Both the position numbers and the translations under genes were made by a program. Below, piece after piece: positions 1 through 7,619 of a DNA stretch of 28,077 bases (position 1 is the first letter of the stretch; the number at the start of each line of letters is the position of its first letter). The DNA is from CAYSIX01 sp964431205. GTDB taxonomy: Bacteria; Planctomycetota; Phycisphaerae; Phycisphaerales; Phycisphaeraceae. The stretch spans positions 1 to 28,077 of the forward strand of contig CAYSIX010000020.1 in assembly GCA_964431205.1 (NCBI GenBank), written 5' to 3'. A model generated the notes under the pieces. It made no database searches. It had not been told where the DNA came from and saw only the letters and a list, made by a program, of their open reading frames with translations.

Positions 1-121
1 GAATCCCATCACCCGCTTTTCTCCCCCCTGCCCGGCCATCCGAGGACGACCGACGCCGACCGCGGCTAACCGCCCCTTTTCTCAAGGGTATACGGCCGCG
101 CGCCAACGCAGGGCCGCCACC

Positions 122-391
122 GTGTCCGGCCAAAGCGTCGGCATCATCCGCCGACGCCTCACGACGGCCGAAGCCACCCGTTTGCGGAATGCATGCGGAT
201 TCCGCCGCGTCCGGATCGTCGGTGCCGGTCGCCCGCAGCGGCGCCGACGCCGCGGGGCAGGGCACGCCGAGGCCGAGGCGTACCGGGATCGCCGAAAGAA
301 CGAGCTGGCCGGGCACCTGAGGACGCGGTACGTGGGCGTGTACGGCGACCACAGCGACACCCCGGAAGCGGACGCCTGCCCGGCCGTTTAG
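122..391 (+). CDS. Small basic hypothetical protein
   Basis: An 89-residue ORF starting with GTG. It is not recognised as any family. The middle is very arginine-rich (a run of five Arg near residue 40), followed by a helical-looking segment with many charged residues (AEAEAYRDRRKNELAGHL) and an acidic, proline-containing end. Third codon positions are mostly G or C, as expected of a real gene in this genome, but no clear Shine-Dalgarno precedes the GTG. It ends 25 bases before the DUF5681-like gene on the same strand, so the two could be co-transcribed. It could also be a chance ORF in GC-rich DNA. Confidence 0.4.
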   Translation: MSGQSVGIIRRRLTTAEATRLRNACGFRRVRIVGAGRPQRRRRRGAGHAEAEAYRDRRKNELAGHLRTRYVGVYGDHSDTPEADACPAV

Positions 392-416
392 ACGGACAGA
401 AAACGGAGTTCCAGCG

Positions 417-719
417 ATGACGCGACACGCCAATGGACGATTTGCCAAGGGCAACCCAGGCGGACCGGGCCGACCGCCGCGGCAGGACGAACGCGACTAC
501 CTCATCGCCGCCGCCGGCGTCGTGAGCCTGGAGCGATGGCAACGCGTCGTCGAACGCGCCGCCGCGGACGCGGAGAAGGGCGACCACAAAGCGAGGGAGT
601 GGCTGAGCCGGTGGCTGATGCCCGCCCGGCCGCGACCCGCCGAGGCGTCCTATCTTGGGTCGCTGCTCCTACGGCGGGAGAATGAAAGCGAGAGCGAGTT
701 GGACTTGGACCTGTTCTGA
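417..719 (+). CDS. DUF5681-like small protein
   Basis: A 100-residue protein. The N-terminal motif NGRFAKGNPGGPGRPP (residues 6-21) matches the glycine/proline-rich opening of DUF5681-type proteins, which are often found beside phage or mobile genes. It is followed by a predicted helical part with WQRVVERAAADAEKGDHKA and REWLSRWLMP, which resembles planctomycete relatives having a conserved 'GD..AREWL..YL' helix. The C-terminus is acidic (ESESELDLDLF). ATG at 417 is preceded by a GGAG about nine bases upstream, which supports this start. Biochemical function is unknown; a DNA-binding or packaging-related role is only inferred from typical neighbours of the family. There is no phage gene in view here. 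Confidence 0.7.
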   Translation: MTRHANGRFAKGNPGGPGRPPRQDERDYLIAAAGVVSLERWQRVVERAAADAEKGDHKAREWLSRWLMPARPRPAEASYLGSLLLRRENESESELDLDLF

Positions 720-813
720 CCGGCGATGTGCGTCGCGCAGGTGCGCGCACGAGGGGAAGCCGCTTTCGTCGGCGAGCCGCAAGCGTCATGACCAGCAGTA
801 TCGCCGCCCCCGG

Positions 814-1013
814 CTACGGTATCGCCGGCGGCACCGCCGCCAGCAACTCCGGCGACACGAAACCGAACTGCGTCTGCCAGATGGCCAGGGCGAACGCATC
901 CACGTCTCCGTCCCAATCGGCGTCGCCGTCGCTGTTCGCGTAGGCCGGATCGAGACCTCACTCGGACTGCCACATGCCGAGGTCGAACGCGTCAACCTCG
1001 ACGGCGAGGTGGA
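814..1013 (-). pseudogene. Decayed dockerin-repeat tail of a secreted protein (minus copy)
   Basis: Read on the minus strand this gives VDAFDLGMWQSE, a stop codon, then in the same frame GLDPAYANSDGDADWDGDV followed by DAFALAIWQTQFG and a stop at 814-816. This is the same dockerin-like calcium-binding repeat (DGDVDAFDLGxWQTxFG) found intact in the LamG proteins at 15503-17598. Here it has an internal stop, substituted calcium ligands and no PEP-CTERM anchor. It is a remnant of a gene tail; no upstream body of the gene is recognisable. Confidence 0.65.
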
Positions 1014-1037
1014 CGCGTTCGATTTGGGCATCTGGCA
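968..1037. repeat. 33-nt imperfect inverted repeat at the junction of two dockerin remnants
   Basis: Arms 968-1000 and 1005-1037 are reverse complements at 28 of 33 positions, separated by four bases (acgg). Both arms encode the VDAFDLGxWQ core of the dockerin-like repeat, one on each strand. The symmetry therefore comes from two gene fragments brought together in opposite orientation, not from a classical transposon end. Confidence 0.75.
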
Positions 1038-1085
1038 GGCCGACTTCGGCACGGGCGTCGGCGCGGTCGTGCCCGAACGGGGCGC
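997..1085 (+). pseudogene. Dockerin-repeat and PEP-CTERM fragment (plus copy)
   Basis: On the plus strand this stretch reads DGEVDAFDLGIWQADFG then TGVGAVVPE, almost identical to the junction between the last dockerin repeat and the PEP-CTERM motif in the protein at 16624-17598 (WQINFGTGVGAAVPEPAT). After VPE the sequence diverges (RGAWCS), so the membrane helix and arginine cluster are lost. It lies head to head with the minus-strand remnant at 814-1013. There is no start codon or gene body for it. Confidence 0.65.
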
Positions 1086-1317
1086 ATGGTGCTCGATCGC
1101 CCACTCAGCCTCGGTCGTGGTCTGGTATCGGAGACGTGAGCGCGCTTCTGTCACGCATCGGATTGACAGGACAGCCCTTCGGCTTTCGGAATGACCCGCT
1201 CAGCTACGGCGCGACGCAGCGCCGTGACATGCATGGCCGACCGCCCGTCGAAGAGGAGCTGATCGGCATGTCCCGCTCGCGGCTGACGCCGGTCACCGGA
1301 ATCAAACCTCCTATCAT

Positions 1318-3654
1318 GTGTCGATGACTGACGAGACGATCGACAGGGCTGAACCATCGGGCGAACCCGGCCGCACGGACAAGGGGGTGGTGCAGCATGC
1401 GTCGGCCGGGGGCGATGAGGCGGAAGCGCCCAGGGATGTGCAGCGGCAGGTCGAAGAGCATGAGGCGGAACAGCCGGAGAAGTTCGGCACGTTCGCCGGG
1501 GTTTTCACACCGACGCTGCTGACGATCCTGGGCGTGATCATGTTCCTTCGCGAGGGGTGGGTCGTCGGCAATGCGGGGCTCGGTGGCGCGTTTCTGATTA
1601 TCGCCCTGTCGTTCGCCATCACGGGCGCCACGGGCCTGGCGATGTCCACGTTCGTGACGAACATCCGCGTCGGGCCCGGCGGGGCGTTTTCGATGATCTC
1701 GCAGTCATTGGGGCTGGAGACAGGCGGCGCGATTGGCGTGCCGCTCTATGTGTCGCAGGCGCTGGCGGTGGTGATGTACATCTTCGGCTTCCGCGAGGGC
1801 TATCTCTGGGCGGTCGACGCCTGGGCCCTGCCCGCACTGCCGACGCTGGCGATCGATCTGGTGGTCTTCGCCATCATCTTCTTCATCACGCTGATCAGCA
1901 CGAGCCTGGCGTTCAAGGTGCAGTACGTGATCTTGGCGATCATCATCCTGGCGCTGGCGTCGATCGGCGTCGCCGCAGCGCGCGGGCCGATGGACAACCC
2001 CATTGTCTGGTGGGGCGACTTCCGTGGCAGCGCGGAGAACAACTTCGCGGGCGTGAGCTTCTGGGTGGTTTTCGCCGTCTTCTTTCCCGCTTCGACCGGC
2101 ATCATGGCGGGGGCGAACATGTCGGGCGATCTGAAGAACCCGCGCAAGTCCATCCCGCTGGGCACCATGGCCGCGGTCGGGCTGAGCCTGCTGATCTACT
2201 TGGCGCTGGCGTACTGGCTGATGCGCGTCGCGACCGTCGACGAGCTGACCGGCAACTACACGATCATGATCGACCGAGCGTTCTGGGGTCCGGCGGTGCT
2301 GGCAGGGCTGCTGGCGGCGACGTTCTCCTCGGCCCTGGCGTCGTTCGTCGGCGCGCCGCGCATCCTCGAGGCGCTGGGCAGTCACAGCATCGTGCCCGCG
2401 TCGGCGTGGTGCGCCAAGCGCACAGGCCGCGGCGAGCCCCGCAACGCCATGCTGCTGACCGCCGCGATCGTGTTGGCGGCGATCATGCTCCGCGAGCTGA
2501 ACGCCATCGCCCCGCTGGTCACGATGATCTTCCTGCTCACCTACGCGACGATCAACCTGGTGGTGGTGATCGAGCAGAACCTGCGGCTGATCAGCTTCCG
2601 CCCGCTGCTGCGGGTGCCGATGATCGTGCCGCTGGTCGGGCTGGTCGGCTGCCTGTTCGCGATGTTCATCATCAACGCGACGTTCAGCCTGATCGCGATC
2701 GCGGTGGTGACGGCCCTGTATTTCGTGCTGATGCGGCGGCAACTCACCGCGCCGGGCGGCGACGTGCGCAGCGGCCTGTTCACCGCGCTGGCCGAGTGGG
2801 CCGCCAAGCAGGTCAAGTTCGCGCAGGGCACCGCCGAGCGGGCATGGAAACCCAATATCCTTCTGCCGGTCGAGGATCCCGATCGGCTGCGCGGCTCGTT
2901 CGAACTGGTGCAGGAGATGGCCTATCCCATGGGTTCGGTCAAACTGCTGGGCATCGCGCCATCCGATCGGCTCGAGGAGCTGCAGAAGCGGCTGCTCGAT
3001 TCGCAGCAGGCGCTGACCGACGCCGGCGTGTTCACCTCGTCCACGGTGATGGAGAGCGATCGCTTCCCGGATGACGTGCGCGTGGGAATGCAGGCCATGG
3101 CCGGCTCGTTCTTTCGGCCGAACCTGCTGTTCCTGGAGCTGCCCAAGGGGAAGGAGACGCACGAATCGCTGCAGCGGGTGATCCACGAGGCCAAGAGGCA
3201 GCGCATGGGCGTGGCGCTGTTCGTGCGGCATGAGACGGCCGGGCTCGGTCGGCGCAACCGCGTCAACCTGTGGATCCCCGATCGCGGCCCGGACTGGAAG
3301 CTGGAGATGGAGTTCAAGGACATTGACCTGGCGGTGCTGCTGGCGTACCGCATGATGGATGCGTGGGACGCAAATCTGACGGTGATCGCGTCGGTCGAGA
3401 AGAAGGCGCATCGGGGCAAGGCGGAGCAGTTCCTGTCGCGGCTGGTGGACCTGGCGCGCCTGCCGGCGCGGACGCAGGCGCACGTCGCCGACGGCGATTT
3501 CGGGCGCTACGCCAGCAGCGCTCCCGAGGCGGATTTGAACATCTTCCCCCTGCCGGCGGAGCTGGACGCCGAGTTCCTCTGGAGCCTCCGCGACGCGACC
3601 GGCGCATCGTGCCTGTTCACGCAGGACAGCGGGGATGAAAGCGCCCTGGCATGA
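1318..3654 (+). CDS. SLC12/APC-superfamily permease (cation-chloride cotransporter-like)
   Basis: A 778-residue inner-membrane transporter. About 55 hydrophilic N-terminal residues precede the first membrane segment. The conserved opening GVFTPTLLTILGVIMFLREG is typical of SLC12-like cation-chloride cotransporters and related bacterial amino-acid permeases. About 12 membrane segments follow up to residue 480, including the FAVFFPASTGIMAGANMSGD loop and SSALASFVGAPRILEALG. The last 300 residues form a soluble domain beginning near PNILLPVEDPDRLRGSFELV, like the cytosolic C-terminus of SLC12 proteins. The substrate cannot be read from sequence: an amino acid, or K+/Na+ with Cl-. GTG at 1318 and ATG at 1324 are both possible starts. 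The MarC-family gene follows after 21 bases, so the two are probably one transcript. Confidence 0.85.
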   Translation: MSMTDETIDRAEPSGEPGRTDKGVVQHASAGGDEAEAPRDVQRQVEEHEAEQPEKFGTFAGVFTPTLLTILGVIMFLREGWVVGNAGLGGAFLIIALSFAITGATGLAMSTFVTNIRVGPGGAFSMISQSLGLETGGAIGVPLYVSQALAVVMYIFGFREGYLWAVDAWALPALPTLAIDLVVFAIIFFITLISTSLAFKVQYVILAIIILALASIGVAAARGPMDNPIVWWGDFRGSAENNFAGVSFWVVFAVFFPASTGIMAGANMSGDLKNPRKSIPLGTMAAVGLSLLIYLALAYWLMRVATVDELTGNYTIMIDRAFWGPAVLAGLLAATFSSALASFVGAPRILEALGSHSIVPASAWCAKRTGRGEPRNAMLLTAAIVLAAIMLRELNAIAPLVTMIFLLTYATINLVVVIEQNLRLISFRPLLRVPMIVPLVGLVGCLFAMFIINATFSLIAIAVVTALYFVLMRRQLTAPGGDVRSGLFTALAEWAAKQVKFAQGTAERAWKPNILLPVEDPDRLRGSFELVQEMAYPMGSVKLLGIAPSDRLEELQKRLLDSQQALTDAGVFTSSTVMESDRFPDDVRVGMQAMAGSFFRPNLLFLELPKGKETHESLQRVIHEAKRQRMGVALFVRHETAGLGRRNRVNLWIPDRGPDWKLEMEFKDIDLAVLLAYRMMDAWDANLTVIASVEKKAHRGKAEQFLSRLVDLARLPARTQAHVADGDFGRYASSAPEADLNIFPLPAELDAEFLWSLRDATGASCLFTQDSGDESALA

Positions 3655-3675
3655 CCCTGAATCACGAGGTGTCCC

Positions 3676-4344
3676 ATGGAATTCCTCAGCATCGCATTGG
3701 CGACGATTGTCGGCCTGCTGCCGATTACCAATCCGTTCAGCACGGCGGCGCTGTTCCTGGGGATCACGCGCGACAACACGCCGGCCGAGCGGCGCAGGCA
3801 GGCGCTGATGGGATGTATCTACATGTTCGCGATCCTGACCGTCTTCCTGCTGGTGGGCACGGCGATCATGGAGTTTTTCGGCATCTCGATCCCCGGCCTG
3901 CGCATTGCCGGCGGGCTGATGGTGATGCGGGTGGCGCTTGCGATGCTCAAGTCGGATGATGAATCGACAACCGGTGACGCCAGGCGCGAGGCAGTACGGA
4001 AGGCGGACGTGTCGTTCACGCCACTGGCGATGCCGAGCCTGAGCGGCCCCGGCGCGATCGCGGTGACGATCGGCATGGCGTCAGAGGTCACCCATTTCAC
4101 CGAGTACGGGGCGATCCTGGCTGGCATCCTGGCGGTCTCGGTGGTCTGCTGGCTGGCACTGCGGGCGTCCACGACGGTGGTGCGCTTCCTGGGCGTCAAT
4201 GGGTTGAACGCGATCAGCAGGATCATGGGATTCCTGCTGCTGTGCGTGGGCGTGCAGTTCGTCGTGAACGGTCTGCTGGACATCGTGACACAGGAGGATT
4301 TCCTCCGCCGCATCGCCGAGGTGTATTCGGCGGAGCGAACGTAA
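3676..4344 (+). CDS. MarC-family integral membrane protein
   Basis: A 222-residue protein with about six membrane segments and the family signature near the N-terminus (GLLPITNPFSTAALFLGIT). The glycine/proline loop PLAMPSLSGPGAIAVTIGMA is in the middle and NAISRIMGFLLLCVGVQFVV in the last third. Length and layout match the MarC/YchE/YhgN (UPF0056) family. The molecular function of these inner-membrane proteins is not settled; the old link to multiple antibiotic resistance is not supported by later work. A GAGGTG Shine-Dalgarno lies six to seven bases before the ATG. It follows the SLC12-like permease by 21 bases. Its TAA stop is directly followed, in the same frame, by a glycosylase remnant. 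Confidence 0.9.
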   Translation: MEFLSIALATIVGLLPITNPFSTAALFLGITRDNTPAERRRQALMGCIYMFAILTVFLLVGTAIMEFFGISIPGLRIAGGLMVMRVALAMLKSDDESTTGDARREAVRKADVSFTPLAMPSLSGPGAIAVTIGMASEVTHFTEYGAILAGILAVSVVCWLALRASTTVVRFLGVNGLNAISRIMGFLLLCVGVQFVVNGLLDIVTQEDFLRRIAEVYSAERT

Positions 4345-4626
4345 AACGTCGGGGCCGACGCGATCCTCTCCCAGGCACGCCCCGGCCCCGACTCCCCGGC
4401 CGACGCGCTCAATGGCGACGCGATCGACATCCCGCACCGCAAGCTGCGGCACGTCATGCAGCTCGGTGCAGAGCACCACGGAAAGGTCGAGGCGTTGCCC
4501 GCGTCGTGGATGCTGCCGGGCCGTGCCGAGGACGGCGAAGGCCCCCGCTGCGGCACGACATTCAGGACGGCCGACGTGTCGGGGCGGACCACATGCCTGT
4601 GCCCGAAGTGCCAGACACGACCATGA
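4345..4626 (+). pseudogene. C-terminal remnant of an Fpg/Nei-type DNA glycosylase
   Basis: The frame directly after the MarC stop is open for about 93 codons and ends at TGA 4624-4626. It reads VGADAILSQARPGPDSPADAL (the H2TH-region 'EILFRARIHP..PA..L' pattern of Fpg/Nei enzymes), a helical stretch, and GEGPRCGTTFRTADVSGR with TTCLCPKCQ at the end, which is the Fpg/IleRS zinc finger. The first cysteine of the first CxxC pair is missing (GPRC instead of CPRC). There is no start codon: the first ATG (4456) would leave only about 56 residues. The catalytic N-terminal proline domain is absent from the window. These enzymes excise oxidised purines or pyrimidines; this copy should be dead. Confidence 0.7.
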
Positions 4627-4659
4627 TGACGCGTCGGGAGCTCCGAAGGAGATGACCGG

Positions 4660-5046
4660 ATGTCCAGCGATTCAGAACTCGAGACCTACCGCAGCAAGCG
4701 CGACTTCCGCCGATCAGGCGAGCCGCGCGGCGAGGGCCAGCGCCCGAAGGTCAAGAAGGACAACAACCCGATCTTCGTGATCCAGAAGCACGACGCGAGC
4801 CGACTGCACTACGACTTCCGGCTGGAAGTTGATGGCGTGCTCAAGTCCTGGGCCCTGCCCAAGGGCCCGTCGACCGATCCGGGCGAGAAGCGGCTGGCGG
4901 TGCACGTCGAGGACCACCCGCTCGAGTACGCCGATTTCGAGGGCACGATCGAGGAGGACGAGTACGGCGGCGGGACGGTGCTCGTCTGGGACGCCGGCCC
5001 ATACCGTAACGTCAAGACGGATGACGACGGCAACGAAATGTCGATG
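4660..5046 (+). pseudogene. Truncated LigD-type 3'-phosphoesterase domain
   Basis: ATG at 4660 has a strong Shine-Dalgarno (AAGGAG). The first 129 residues are the 3'-phosphoesterase (PE) domain found at the N-terminus of LigD or as a stand-alone protein that trims DNA 3' ends in bacterial NHEJ. Expected active-site residues are present: H44 and the HYDFRLE motif with D52 and R54, then H86 and Y90 in HVEDHPLEYADFEG. Homology stops at GNEMSM (residue 129). The usual last strands (the 'L.G.W.L.R' part and WLLIKHRD-like end) are missing. The reading frame continues to 5508 only because the antisense of a transposase is open, giving a 282-codon chimera. No polymerase or ligase domain and no ku gene are in view. 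It is probably inactive. Confidence 0.75.
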
Positions 5047-5434
5047 GTTGTGCTCGGCGTCGTAACCCTTGTCCGCCAGCACGCGGCGCGGCCGAAGATT
5101 CGCTGTCGCCTGCCGCACCGCCTCGGCGAACTGGGGCGAGTCGTGGGACCCCCAATCGCGATTCATGGCGATTGGGGTCCCTGGGCTGGGGCCGCGGCCG
5201 GTCACGACCCCGGCGATCCGGTGCGTCGCGGTATGGAACGTCGCGGTCAGCTTGGGCCAGGTCGCGTGCCAGATCTTATTGCCCCAGCAACGGCCGCGGA
5301 AGTGCATCGATGCGTGGCGGGTCTCCAGCCCGGTGGCGTCGATCGCGGCGGTGTCATCGCCCGGATCGTCGATCAATCCCAACGCCCGCGCCCGATCGAG
5401 GCACACGGACAGCAGCCGATCGAAACCCCCTTTT
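5047..5434 (-). mobile_element. DDE transposase remnant (IS4/IS5-like), both ends lost
   Basis: The minus strand encodes FDRLLSVCLDRARALGLID, then AAIDATGLETRHAS (first catalytic Asp region), WPKLTATFHTATHRIAGVV, GRGPSP, DSPQFAEAVRQA, and LADKGYDAEHNHRH (second catalytic Asp). This is the order of a family of DDE transposases common in Planctomycetota. The N-terminal helical part and the C-terminal third carrying the catalytic Glu are missing, the latter cut at the junction with the LigD fragment near 5047. No terminal inverted repeats or target duplication could be identified. The upstream stretch 5435-5555 has no recognisable coding. Confidence 0.7.
5145..5181. repeat. Hairpin-forming palindromic element inside the transposase remnant
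   Basis: Left arm 5145-5159 (gggacccccaatcgc) pairs with right arm 5168-5181 (gcgattggggtccc) with a single bulged C and an 8-nt loop. In the transposase frame it sits inside the segment GTPIAMNRDWGSH, which relatives of this family do not appear to have between GRGPSP and DSPQF. It therefore looks like a 39-nt in-frame insertion. No second copy is present in this window. Confidence 0.6.
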
Positions 5435-5555
5435 CCATCAGCTTCTGCGGTAGTGTTTGTCAAGTTGCGCATTTTTGTTCCAGCAGTCTCCGAGGGATGA
5501 ATGGTTAGCCAGGCGGCGAACGACCGTGAGCGGTTTTGCCATCGTCCTGCGACGA

Positions 5556-7619
5556 TCATCGATTCAGATGTACCAACACCAGGAGTCGCTTGACGGTGTA
5601 TCGCTTGGCGGGAGCGGGGCTCGAGAGCGCCGCGTCGCCCAAGGCGGGGCCGGTTCCGATGCCGATCGCGGCGGCTTCACCACGATCCAAGCCGTGTAGC
5701 GCCATGACCCGGACGCCGGGCTCGCGCAGCACCACGCGAAGCGATCGACTCGGATCGAATTCGACGCGGCCGGTCAGTCCGTCGGCGTGTGGCAGCGTCG
5801 GCACGTTGGAGCGGACGCTGACGCGAGACACGTCGTGCCGCACGCCCTCGCCGCCTTCACCGGCATGGACGGTGATCTGAGCCAGGTCATCGGTGAACGC
5901 GTCCATCGAGACATACGCCCATCGCGCCTCGCCGTCGGGATCGTGTAGCTCGAGGTAGTAGGCGACGCGATCGAACGGCCGACTGATCGCGCCTTGGCGG
6001 TCGACGTCAAAGCGCCCGTCTCGAAGGAACCGGTTCAAGTCCAACGCGTACACCAGTTCGTAGTCGCTCGACTCCGGTACGCGGTCGGCGAGGCTGGGCA
6101 CTTCGGGCTCGCGGCCGGTGCGGAACGGTTCGGCGGGCAGGCCGGCGCTGTTGACCAAGTTCGGCTGGGCGTGCTTGTGCCAGCCGAGGCGTGCGCCGAC
6201 GGGATCGGGGACGCCGCGGGCGATGAGCTCGACGGCATCGGCGGCGACGATGCGGGCGGTGGCGGGCGTCCAGGGATGGTGGGCGCCGGCGAGCTCGAAC
6301 CAGTCGAGCGGCCGGCCGTCGCGTGCCCGCAGCCCGTCGCCGACGCGGTCGAAGGTCAGGCGCACGGTTTGGCCATCGATGCGCATGTGGCGCAGGCGGG
6401 GACTGTGGGCGACCAGCCCGTCGCGGCCGTAGTCGTGCTTCAGCGCCAGGTTCGCCAGGCGGATGCCCACGTCCCGCTTGTTGGTCGGGTGCAGGTCGTC
6501 GATGTCGCCGACGTCGCTGATCACGACCATGCCGGTGTGGGAGATCGCGTCGGTGATGGCCGCCTGCGCCTCCCAGAACCGTGGCAGCAGCTCGGGGTCG
6601 TCGTAGCGGTACTGGTAAGGTGAAATCTGTACGAAATAGTATGGCATCTGTGGCATGTTCCACGCCGCCCGCCAGCCGGCGACCAGAGCGCGCGTCTTGT
6701 CCACGTATGCCATGCCGTCGCGGCGACTGGCCTCGCCCTGGTACCAGATCGCGCCGCGAATGGCGAACGGCACGATCGGCGCGATCATCCCGTTGTACAG
6801 GGCCGTGGGGTCCTGACGGCCCGGCTCGTCGGGCAGCGGATGGTCGGTCAGCGTGCGGTACGTCGCTTCCAGCTCCGGCGTCGCCGCGTAGCCCTCGATC
6901 GGGATCCATGGCTCGATCCGCGTCCCGCCCCACGAGCAGTTGAGCAGACCGATCGGCACGCCCAGCTCCTCGTGCAGTCGGCGCGCAAAATAGTAACCCA
7001 CGGCTGTGTACCGCGGCGCCGTCGTCGGCGAGCAGACGGTCCACTGGGCGTCGAGGTCGTCTTGTGGATGCGGCCGCGGGTTCTTCGGCGCCCGCAGGTG
7101 GCGGATCTGCGGCCAATCGGCGCGGGCGATCTCCCGCTCGGCGTCGTCGGCGCGCGACATCGGCCAGGCCATGTTCGACTGGCCCCCGCACAGCCACACC
7201 TCGCCCACGAGCACGTCGTCGACCGCCAGCGCCCGTTCCCCGCTGCTCACCGTCAACGTCGCCGGCGCGGCGTCGGCCTCCATCGGGTCCAGGTCCACAC
7301 GCCATCGCCCGTCCTCCCCCGCTCGCGCCCGGTGTGCCTGGCCCTTGAATCGTACGACAACCGTTGCGCCGGGCTCGGCCCAGCCCCATACCGGCACACG
7401 CGCCTCGCGCTGCAGGACCATGTGATCACTCAGCACCGCCGGCAAACGAAGCGCCTCGGCCGACGCCGACGACACCGCCAGCAGCCACACCGCCGCCACC
7501 AGCCCCGTCGCGAGACACACACGCCGTAACAACATCCGCCACGCGATCCTGCGTGTTGATGCCCAACGCATTCGCGTCGACATCACCCCATGCCCGTTGC
7601 TTCTCGTTCGATCGTTCAT
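5556..7619 (-). CDS. Secreted sialate O-acetylesterase (SGNH esterase)
   Basis: A 687-residue esterase that would remove O-acetyl groups from sialic acid or other sugars. A long N-terminal basic stretch leads into a signal peptide (hydrophobic CLATGLVAAVWLLAV, likely cleavage after SSASA at residue 54). Catalytic blocks are visible: VWLCGGQSNM with Ser148, NCSWGGTRIEPW, IWYQGE (292-296), and DIDDLHPTNK with Asp375 and His377. A C-terminal region of roughly 140 residues beyond the usual family core has no recognised domain. The ATG overlaps the stop of the isomerase gene as ATGA, which supports this start and translational coupling. It is the last gene of the minus-strand run. Real O-acetyl substrates may be plant or algal polysaccharides, not sialic acid. 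Confidence 0.88.
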   Translation of the reverse strand: MNDRTRSNGHGVMSTRMRWASTRRIAWRMLLRRVCLATGLVAAVWLLAVSSASAEALRLPAVLSDHMVLQREARVPVWGWAEPGATVVVRFKGQAHRARAGEDGRWRVDLDPMEADAAPATLTVSSGERALAVDDVLVGEVWLCGGQSNMAWPMSRADDAEREIARADWPQIRHLRAPKNPRPHPQDDLDAQWTVCSPTTAPRYTAVGYYFARRLHEELGVPIGLLNCSWGGTRIEPWIPIEGYAATPELEATYRTLTDHPLPDEPGRQDPTALYNGMIAPIVPFAIRGAIWYQGEASRRDGMAYVDKTRALVAGWRAAWNMPQMPYYFVQISPYQYRYDDPELLPRFWEAQAAITDAISHTGMVVISDVGDIDDLHPTNKRDVGIRLANLALKHDYGRDGLVAHSPRLRHMRIDGQTVRLTFDRVGDGLRARDGRPLDWFELAGAHHPWTPATARIVAADAVELIARGVPDPVGARLGWHKHAQPNLVNSAGLPAEPFRTGREPEVPSLADRVPESSDYELVYALDLNRFLRDGRFDVDRQGAISRPFDRVAYYLELHDPDGEARWAYVSMDAFTDDLAQITVHAGEGGEGVRHDVSRVSVRSNVPTLPHADGLTGRVEFDPSRSLRVVLREPGVRVMALHGLDRGEAAAIGIGTGPALGDAALSSPAPAKRYTVKRLLVLVHLNR

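Noticed and set aside
741..750. 10-bp palindrome gtgcgcgcac after the DUF5681-like gene
   Set aside because: Too short, no T tract; expected by chance in GC-rich DNA.
1163..1192. TTGACA at 1163 as a promoter for the permease
   Set aside because: No acceptable -10 at 16-18 bases spacing; likely coincidental.
1557..3483. Long ORFs in other frames over the permease (505 and 592 codons)
   Set aside because: They are arginine-, histidine- or glutamine-rich with no family features; the permease frame carries membrane segments and family motifs. Typical GC-rich shadow frames.
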